A stretch of DNA of 11,497 nucleotides, from assembly GCA_030691665.1 (NCBI GenBank), contig JAUYDU010000140.1:1-11497 (forward strand), read 5' to 3'. Below the pieces are notes generated by a model. It did no database searches and was not told the DNA's origin. It saw only the letters and a program-made list of their open reading frames with translations. Shown here one piece after another: positions 6,491 to 11,497 of the stretch. This DNA is from Chloroflexota bacterium. GTDB lineage: Bacteria; Chloroflexota; Dehalococcoidia; SM23-28-2. The position numbers and the translations under genes are program-made. Position 1 is the stretch's first letter, and each line of letters opens with the position of its first letter.

Positions 6491-6909
6491 AACTGCAGAA
6501 GGGCTGTCCCATTTCGCGCGATACGTCCCGTATCTGGCGATGGTCGGCGCTTACGGGGTTCTGGTTGGCATATGAGGGGAAACCTGGTGCGGGCGTGGTC
6601 TAGCGGAACGAAGCCGTCTGCCCGCTGTGCCAGACCCATCTGTCGGTCGTCGTGAGGCTGCGCGCGAGCATTACCCCAGCCTGGCTTGGTGGACGGCTAG
6701 CCTCGGCGTGGCATCGCGTGATGGCGACGCGCCAGCCATGCCAGCTCTCATTTTGCCCCACGGAGGGGGTCGCATCCGGTCCATGGGTCGGGTGTCCGCG
6801 CTCTGGAGCCGTGGTCGCGCATCCCCTAGCCGCGGGCGAAGCAAAGCCAAACCTGCTGGTATCAGCGGCGATTTTACCGAAAATGTCGCTCTTGCTGACC
6901 AACAAAGGA

Positions 6910-6938
6910 TTGCGTTATGGAAAGTGGGAATAGATAAT
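6910..6938 (+). promoter_or_regulatory. Putative sigma70 promoter upstream of the + strand Hsp20-like gene
   Basis: TTGCGT (6910-6915) and GATAAT (6933-6938) are separated by exactly 17 bp, within a locally AT-richer patch of an otherwise GC-rich window. Transcription would start near 6945, leaving a leader of about 115 nt to the proposed start at 7062. Confidence 0.5.
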
Positions 6939-7061
6939 AGGCATGCTAGTCTGTAAGGACGTGGCTAGCGCTCTATAGCAAGATTGCGGAGCCCCGTCAC
7001 AGACAGACAGACCTTTAAGGGCCGAACCTGCCGGCCGCGCGCCCTTTGGGAAGGTGGAGCA

Positions 7062-7658
7062 TTGAGAGAGCTCAGAAAGGGCGACACGCCGGAATTAGGG
7101 AAGGCCTTCAGCATCACCGAAGGTATGAGGCTCCAGGGCCCGTTCGCTCGTATGAGGCGCTCAGGGCCGAGTGTCGGCCGACCTGTCGGCCCCGAGAGGG
7201 TCTCAAACCTCAGAAGTATCCCCCCCAGGACATCGACAGCAATAGGCCGAGGCTTCTCATCGGCGGGGGCCAGCCGAGGCCTCTCTCGGCGACAATATGG
7301 GGCTACCTTCGCAGGCGGCAATCACTCGCGGCCGACGCTGACGGCTCGAGGGCCCTCAACACCCTTCGTCCCAGAGATAGTGGAACCTCTCGTGGATGTC
7401 TTCAATGAGGGAGACTGCATTCTCGTCATAGCCGAGGTTCCCGGCGCGGAGGAGGCCTCCATTAGCGTTGAGCTGGAGAATCACACCCTGAAGCTTCGGG
7501 CTGGGGGAAAGTACAGGGCGTACAGGGGAGAGGTAGGGCTCCCGGCCGAGGTGGAACAGAGCAGCCTGGCCTGGACGCTGAATAACGGCATCATCGAGCT
7601 AAGATTGAAGCGTAAGCAGAGGAAGCGGAAGATCACCCGTAGCCCCTCTGCCCCGTAG
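7062..7658 (+). CDS. Hsp20/GvpH-like small heat-shock protein
   Basis: From TTG 7062 the product is 198 residues. The alpha-crystallin domain occupies about residues 107-184, with EPLVDVFNEGD, ILVIAEVPGAEE and the closing NNGIIELRLKRK, followed by a basic tail. It clearly parallels the minus-strand Hsp20 at 10899-11453 (EPMVDVFDEGE, ILVVAEVPGVAE, KNGVLELRLNK), so the two are paralogues. Residues before about 75 are Arg/Ser/Pro-rich, do not align with the paralogue and may be decayed or non-coding. Small heat-shock proteins hold unfolding proteins; GvpH members also act in gas-vesicle assembly. TTG 7062 has AAGGTGGAG just upstream; TTG 6984 and ATG 7125 are alternatives. It converges on the Cdc48 operon. 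The domain is secure; the start is not. Confidence 0.75.
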   Translation: MRELRKGDTPELGKAFSITEGMRLQGPFARMRRSGPSVGRPVGPERVSNLRSIPPRTSTAIGRGFSSAGASRGLSRRQYGATFAGGNHSRPTLTARGPSTPFVPEIVEPLVDVFNEGDCILVIAEVPGAEEASISVELENHTLKLRAGGKYRAYRGEVGLPAEVEQSSLAWTLNNGIIELRLKRKQRKRKITRSPSAP

Positions 7659-7737
7659 CTATTCTTCTCCCTCGCGCCGCTGCCATTGCTATGACGAGGC
7701 CCTCGTCCTTGGGCATGATGGCGTAGACATACCTCAT
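7633..7737 (-). CDS. 34-codon frame overlapping the Cdc48 stop (possible truncated next gene)
   Basis: The ATG at 7737-7735 overlaps the Cdc48 TGA stop as ATGA, a classic coupling arrangement. The frame begins MRYVYAIMPKDEGLVIAMAA, then becomes basic and stops at 7633 inside the facing Hsp20-like gene. The first 18 or so residues look like a genuine N-terminus, faintly like the start of GvpF/GvpL gas-vesicle proteins. The rest does not, which suggests that a fourth operon gene was cut off near 7685. It may be untranslated. Confidence 0.35.
   Translation of the reverse strand: MRYVYAIMPKDEGLVIAMAAARGRRIATGQRGYG
7693..7707. terminator. Perfect hairpin between convergent genes
   Basis: GACGAG, a 3-nt loop and CTCGTC form a 6-bp perfect stem between the stops of the + strand Hsp20-like gene and the Cdc48 gene. 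It could terminate from both sides, but T-runs are lacking and it also lies inside the small coupled frame. Confidence 0.3.
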
Positions 7738-9890
7738 CTTCCCGCCATGGCCTCCTCGAAGTGGCGGTTGGCGATGCGGAAGCGGCTATAGTCCGTTGCG
7801 TCGGCGTTCTTCTCCACGAACTCCCGAATAGCCAGCATAGAAGCCTGGCGACAGATGGCCTCGATGTCGGCGCCCACCAGGCCCTCGGTTCGGTCCGCTA
7901 GAGAAGCCAGATCCACGTCGGTGGCCAGGGGCTTGTCCCGGGTGTGCACCTGGAAAATGGCCAGCCGGGCCGCCCGGTCGGGCAGAGGCAGCTCGACAAG
8001 AACCTCGAAGCGGCCGGCCCGCAGCAGGGCCGGATCGACAATGTCCAGGCGGTTGGTGGCGGCCAGCACGACTACCCCCTTGAGCTCGTCGATGCCGTCC
8101 AACTCGGTGAGCAACTGACTGACCACCCGCTCGGAAACGTGGGAGTCAGCGGCGCCCGCGCCACGGTGGGGAGCCAGGGCATCGATCTCGTCGAAGAAGA
8201 CGATGCAGGGCGAGGCCTGCTTCGCCTTCTTGAAGACCTCGCGCACCCCCCGTTCCGATTCGCCGACCCACTTCGAGAGAAGGGCCGGCCCCTTCACCGA
8301 GATGAAGTTGACCTCGCTCTCCCTGGCAACGGCCTTGCCGACAAGGGTCTTGCCCGTCCCTGGCGCGCCGTAGAGCAGGATACCTTTGGCTGGGGTGGTC
8401 CTGGCGTGCTGGAACAGCTTGCCGTACTTCAGGGGCCACTCCACCGTCTCCACCAGCAGCCGTTTGATGTCTTCCAGGCCGCCGATGTCATCCCAGCGCA
8501 CGTCGGGCACCTCGGTGAACACCTCGCGGATAGCCGAGGGCTCCACCTCCTTCAGGGCCTCCAGGCAGTCGTCCATGGTCACTTCCAGCTCTAAGAGCCG
8601 CTCGTAGGGGATGGAAGCTTGGGCGAAATCGATGTCCGGCAAAATGCGGCGCAGGGTGATCATGGCTGCCTCTCGACATAGAGCCTCTAGGTCGGCCCCC
8701 ACGAAGCCGTGAGTGACGGCCGCTAGCTTCTCCAGGTCGACATCCTCGGCCAGGGGCATGCCGCGGGTGTGGATATCCAGGATCTCCCGGCGGCCATCCT
8801 TGTCGGGGATGCTGATGGAGATCTCGCGGTCGAAGCGGCCGGGGCGACGCAGGGCAGGCTCGAGCAGGTTGGGGACGTTGGTCGCCCCAATGACGATGAC
8901 CTGCCCCCGCGACTCCAGACCATCCATGAGGGCCAGAAGCTGGGCCACCACCCGCCGCTCGACCTGCTGATCGCCGCGGGCCTCCTCCCGCTTGGGAGCA
9001 ATGGCGTCTATCTCATCAATGAAGACGATGGCCGGGGCCTGACGGCGGGCATCGTCGAAGATGTTCCGCAGATGGGCCTCGCTCTCCCCATAGAACTTGT
9101 GGATGACCTCGGGGCCGTTGATGTGAACGAAGTAGGCGCTGGTCTCGTGGGCTACCGCCCGGGCGATGAGGGTTTTGCCGCAGCCGGGGGGTCCATGCAA
9201 GAGCACCCCCTTGGGGGGCTCGATGCCCAGCCGCTCGAACACCTCCGGGTATTTCAGGGGCAGCTCGATCATCTCGCGGATGCGCTGGGTCTCCTTGTGC
9301 AGGCCACCGATGTCCTCGTAAGATATGGCGCTCCTCAGGGAGGGCGCTCCCTCTCCCTTGAACTTGATGGCAGTGGAACGCTGGATGATGACAACATCCT
9401 TGGGCGAGACCTCGGCCACGCTGAAGTCCTGGGCGCGGGTCCCGAACAGGTCGATACGTACCCGGTCGCCGGCGGTCACCGGCAAACCCTCCAGTCGGTG
9501 GGCGATGTAGCGGCTGTAGCGTCCCTCAGGCCAGGACTTCAGGGCGTCAAGGGGGGCGAGGACGATGGTTCTGGCCGGCTGGTAGTCCACCACCCGGACC
9601 GAGACCTTCTCGTCCAGGCCGCCCTGAGCGTTCTCTCGCAGGATGCCATCGATCTGGACGAGGCCCTTGCCCCGGTCGGCCACGTAGGTCGGCATGGCCT
9701 TGGCCACCGTTCGCCCTTTGCCCGCGATCTCAACGATATCGCCGATGGCTGCACCTAGCTGTTCCAGGTTATCAGGGTCGATGCGGGCGATGCCGCGGCC
9801 TACATCCCTGGCCTGGGCCTCCGCCACGCGCAGGGTGAGGGATTTCTGTCCGTTGTCGCTATCTATTTGGGGATCACGCTTAGTCGGCAT
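7734..9890 (-). CDS. Cdc48/VCP-type AAA+ ATPase (two-ring unfoldase)
   Basis: This 718-residue protein is of full archaeal VAT/Cdc48 length. The N-terminal double-psi barrel (16-100) begins with LRVAEAQARDVGRGIARIDPD, followed by the second N subdomain (to about 175). D1 has Walker A GPPGCGKT (233-240), pore loop KFYG (265-268), Walker B IVFIDEID (288-295) and arginine finger region RRPGRFD (348-354). D2 has Walker A GAPGTGKT (508-515), pore loop KWVG (540-543), Walker B IVFFDEID (563-570) and RAGRFE. All catalytic residues are intact in both rings. Such hexamers pull and unfold protein substrates using ATP. The C-terminus ends EEAMAGR, with no hydrophobic-Tyr-X motif for docking to a 20S proteasome. 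Start ATG 9890 overlaps the upstream HEHAH gene by 28 bases, with AAGGGG upstream, so it is the third gene of an Hsp20/HEHAH/Cdc48 operon. Confidence 0.95.
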   Translation of the reverse strand: MPTKRDPQIDSDNGQKSLTLRVAEAQARDVGRGIARIDPDNLEQLGAAIGDIVEIAGKGRTVAKAMPTYVADRGKGLVQIDGILRENAQGGLDEKVSVRVVDYQPARTIVLAPLDALKSWPEGRYSRYIAHRLEGLPVTAGDRVRIDLFGTRAQDFSVAEVSPKDVVIIQRSTAIKFKGEGAPSLRSAISYEDIGGLHKETQRIREMIELPLKYPEVFERLGIEPPKGVLLHGPPGCGKTLIARAVAHETSAYFVHINGPEVIHKFYGESEAHLRNIFDDARRQAPAIVFIDEIDAIAPKREEARGDQQVERRVVAQLLALMDGLESRGQVIVIGATNVPNLLEPALRRPGRFDREISISIPDKDGRREILDIHTRGMPLAEDVDLEKLAAVTHGFVGADLEALCREAAMITLRRILPDIDFAQASIPYERLLELEVTMDDCLEALKEVEPSAIREVFTEVPDVRWDDIGGLEDIKRLLVETVEWPLKYGKLFQHARTTPAKGILLYGAPGTGKTLVGKAVARESEVNFISVKGPALLSKWVGESERGVREVFKKAKQASPCIVFFDEIDALAPHRGAGAADSHVSERVVSQLLTELDGIDELKGVVVLAATNRLDIVDPALLRAGRFEVLVELPLPDRAARLAIFQVHTRDKPLATDVDLASLADRTEGLVGADIEAICRQASMLAIREFVEKNADATDYSRFRIANRHFEEAMAGR

Positions 9891-10906
9891 TCCAGTCTCA
9901 ACCCCTTCTCATTCAAAACTTCCGCCAATATGCCTATCAATGCCTCCTCCAACTGCACCAGAGCCTCAGGCGAGGCGTCATCGGGCAATCCCGTGTACGC
10001 ATCCCTCAGCTTCGGGTACGCCTCAGCCACTAGGGGCTCCAGGTGGGGCATCACCTGGGCAAACAGTATCTCCTCCAGCTCGCGCGCCTCAGCGACCCTG
10101 CTCTGCCTGTAGAAGGAGGCCGTCTCCATAGCCAGGTCCAGGTAGCCCTTCATGTCGGCTATCGTCAGCAGCACGTCCGCTCCGGCCGGAGTGAGGCTTC
10201 CTGTTTCCACCTCGTCCTGTAGCATTTGCCGCAGAGCCCCTCTGGAGCGAAGACCCTCAGCGGCGCTGAACACGTTCTTCCTGTCCAGATGCAACAGCGA
10301 GGCGCTGAAGCTGCTTTCGATGGTGGCATCGTTGGCGAAGACCTCTCTGGGGGCGTATAGGCAGAGCTTGTCCACTATTAGGGCCAGCAAGCGGTCTACT
10401 TTGTCCTGCCATCCTGGGCCCTTGTCCGCTGAGGGAAACAACGGTCGTGTGCTCTCGGTCGAGAGGTCTGCCTTTAGCCTTCGCGCAGAGCGGGTCGTTT
10501 CACACTCGGACAGGGGGTGGGCGTGCTCGTGGGCCAACAGGGCCTTCACCGCCTCACGGTCACCCCAATATCCCTCCTTCTCCATGGCCTTCTGGTTGAC
10601 GAAGACGTGGCAGGAGCCGGGGTTCTCGAGGTCGTAGACGTTCACGATGGGCCTGTGCCCCAGGATGGCCAAGCCGCCAGGCGGCAGCGCCGCTCCCTCG
10701 GATAGCTGTTTGATCAGAGGTTCCAGGTCCTTGAGGACGAACAGGGTGACGCTCCTCTGCTGCCATCGAGGGCTGGTGGCATATTTCGCGACAACCTCTT
10801 CCTCCACCTCGATAAACGGGCCCAGGCCGGACTCCATGTCCGAAACCACGCGCAGCTCTGTGCCAGCGATCCGCCGAAGGCTGAAGTGCTTGAGAAGTCT
10901 ATTCAC
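9863..10906 (-). CDS. Uncharacterised protein with HExxH zinc-metalloprotease signature
   Basis: From GTG 10906 the product is 347 residues. I do not recognise its family. The segment EAVKALLAHEHAHPLSE carries a HEHAH match to the HExxH zinc-binding and catalytic motif (His126, Glu127, His130), preceded by a hydrophobic helix as in true zincins. About 60 residues later YAPREVFANDATI offers a Glu (about 188) as a possible third ligand. No signal peptide or membrane segment is seen, so it should be cytoplasmic. The C-terminal third is helical and acidic (repeated EALVQLEEAL-like stretches). GTG 10906 overlaps the Hsp20 stop by 8 bases; the in-frame ATG 10939 would lie deeper inside Hsp20 and is less likely. 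Flanked by a chaperone and an unfoldase, it is plausibly their protease or a substrate-processing partner. The gene is certain; protease activity is inferred. Confidence 0.82.
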   Translation of the reverse strand: MNRLLKHFSLRRIAGTELRVVSDMESGLGPFIEVEEEVVAKYATSPRWQQRSVTLFVLKDLEPLIKQLSEGAALPPGGLAILGHRPIVNVYDLENPGSCHVFVNQKAMEKEGYWGDREAVKALLAHEHAHPLSECETTRSARRLKADLSTESTRPLFPSADKGPGWQDKVDRLLALIVDKLCLYAPREVFANDATIESSFSASLLHLDRKNVFSAAEGLRSRGALRQMLQDEVETGSLTPAGADVLLTIADMKGYLDLAMETASFYRQSRVAEARELEEILFAQVMPHLEPLVAEAYPKLRDAYTGLPDDASPEALVQLEEALIGILAEVLNEKGLRLECRLSVIPK

Positions 10907-11453
10907 CCTTCGACTTGTTGAGGCGTAGCTCCAGCACACCGTTCTTGTGGGCCTTCTTGATGGAGGCTGCGTCGACCGGGCAGGGGAGGAGAACCTCCTT
11001 GGCGTACTTCCTCTCTCCCGCCGTCTCCAGAGTCAGGATGTCATCCTTGACTTCGATGGTGATCTCCTCCTCCGCCACACCAGGCACCTCGGCCACAACC
11101 AGGATGCTCTCCCCCTCATCAAAGACATCTACCATCGGCTCCCGCACCTCGTCTACGACCGGCCCCTCTTCGGTGGAGCGGATGTTGCCAAAGCGCTCGA
11201 CTCGGGGCATGCCGCCGATGCCCGTCCTGACGGTGAACCCGTAGACTCCTCGGGCTTTCTCGCCCAATCCCTTCACCTTGAACTCCCCCGTTCGGGTCAC
11301 CTCCGATTCGCCCGTCTCAACCATCTCTGACACCAGGTCGATGAAGTCGCCGATCCCCTTGAAGATGCCGCCCAGGCCGAGATCGATGCCTATCTCTTCG
11401 CGACCTGGCCTGCGCCTCTCCTGGCGACCCGACCTTGTCTTCCTCTCCACCAT
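10899..11453 (-). CDS. GvpH-like Hsp20 small heat-shock protein, first gene of the Cdc48 operon
   Basis: The 184-residue product has a basic N-terminus (VERKTRSGRQERRRPG) and an amphipathic helix (LGLGGIFKGIGDFIDLVSEM, 25-44). A GvpH-like linker follows, with VYGFTVRTGIGG (70-81) and VERFGNI (85-91). The alpha-crystallin domain (104-181) ends with NGVLELRLNK. The linker pattern, as I recall it, is typical of the GvpH branch seen in archaea and some bacteria. It should bind unfolding proteins without ATP and hand them on; the downstream unfoldase is a natural receiver. ATG 11453 is preferred since AAGGAGG precedes it by 7 nt; ATG 11459 is too close to it and GTG 11480 lies upstream of it. The stop overlaps the next gene's GTG. 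Confidence 0.9.
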   Translation of the reverse strand: MVERKTRSGRQERRRPGREEIGIDLGLGGIFKGIGDFIDLVSEMVETGESEVTRTGEFKVKGLGEKARGVYGFTVRTGIGGMPRVERFGNIRSTEEGPVVDEVREPMVDVFDEGESILVVAEVPGVAEEEITIEVKDDILTLETAGERKYAKEVLLPCPVDAASIKKAHKNGVLELRLNKSKGE

Positions 11454-11460
11454 GTCCATC

Positions 11461-11467
11461 CCTCCTT
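11461..11467 (-). promoter_or_regulatory. Ribosome binding site deciding the Hsp20 start
   Basis: On the minus strand this reads AAGGAGG, 7 nt before ATG 11453 but only 1 nt before ATG 11459. It favours the inner start. The operon promoter lies beyond the window's right edge. Confidence 0.6.
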
Positions 11468-11497
11468 CGCCCAGCCTCACCGGGCTGACTTGTCGCC

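Larger units (their letters stand above)
6227..7061. other. Long stretch without a convincing gene
   Basis: Several open frames cross this 835-nt stretch on both strands, but they overlap each other, are rich in Arg, Ser and Pro, and show no domain I recognise. A short + frame ending at 6393 (LGTFAVFGPWERKIRREAVR) looks somewhat protein-like and could be the end of a decayed gene. The stretch also holds hairpins at 6280-6302 and 6464-6490 and a promoter-like pair at 6910-6938. It may be gene remnants left by rearrangement. Confidence 0.5.

Noticed and set aside
6709..6743. Imperfect inverted repeat TGGCATCGCGT with ACGCG and ATGCCA as a transposon end or RNA
   Set aside because: A 6-nt interruption on one arm, no second copy and no transposase nearby.
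6600..6956. Three overlapping open frames on both strands
   Set aside because: They overlap one another, have biased Arg/Ser/Pro content and no domain; none can be preferred.
8769..9758. Long + strand open frame of 329 codons
   Set aside because: It lies antisense to the well-supported Cdc48 gene, shows no domain, and has the composition expected of a GC-rich shadow frame.
1..11497. CRISPR arrays, tRNA or rRNA genes, insertion sequences
   Set aside because: No evenly spaced long repeats, no cloverleaf or T-loop consensus, and no transposase motifs were found on reading both strands.

Overview
The window is GC-rich bacterial DNA with tightly packed genes. An uncultured Chloroflexota relative (Dehalococcoidia-like) is my best guess. 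I base this on a class F-type sortase with a single N-terminal membrane anchor, a full Cdc48/VCP-type AAA ATPase in a bacterial setting, GvpH-like small heat-shock proteins, and NarX/DesK-type kinases beside copper genes. This is an inference from gene style, not a phylogenetic result.

Left edge (1-1310): a molybdopterin oxidoreductase of the DMSO-reductase superfamily, PsrA/PhsA/TtrA-like, runs leftwards off the window. It has lost its N-terminal part at about position 1143. There the sequence switches abruptly to the C-terminal end of a sensor histidine kinase on the opposite strand.

Copper block (1345-4321, + strand): four CTCCA direct repeats spaced exactly 11 bp end just upstream of a -10 element. 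Then come a small SHOCT-domain membrane protein, a membrane-anchored cupredoxin with a Met-rich tail, an OmpR-type response regulator and a histidine kinase with a Met-rich extracytoplasmic loop. I read this as a self-regulated copper sensing and handling unit.

Rearranged middle (4412-6226, + strand): a NarX/DesK-type kinase ends after its phosphoacceptor helices and is fused in frame to a short tail resembling the end of a Rieske protein. It is followed by a class F-type sortase and a 48-residue YHS metal-binding protein. From 6227 to about 7061 there is no convincing gene.

Right half (7062-11453): a GvpH/Hsp20-like gene on the + strand faces a tightly overlapping minus-strand operon. In transcription order this is a GvpH-like Hsp20, an unrecognised 347-residue protein with a HEHAH (HExxH) zinc-protease signature, and a two-ring Cdc48-type unfoldase. 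The genes overlap by 8 and 28 bases, and a 34-codon frame overlaps the Cdc48 stop as ATGA. A chaperone, a candidate metalloprotease and an unfoldase encoded together suggest a split, FtsH-like soluble proteostasis machine. This is the most interesting system in the window.

At least two gene-to-gene junctions (about 1143 and 5089) break gene families mid-domain. They are either real genome rearrangements or assembly joins, and read mapping would decide.
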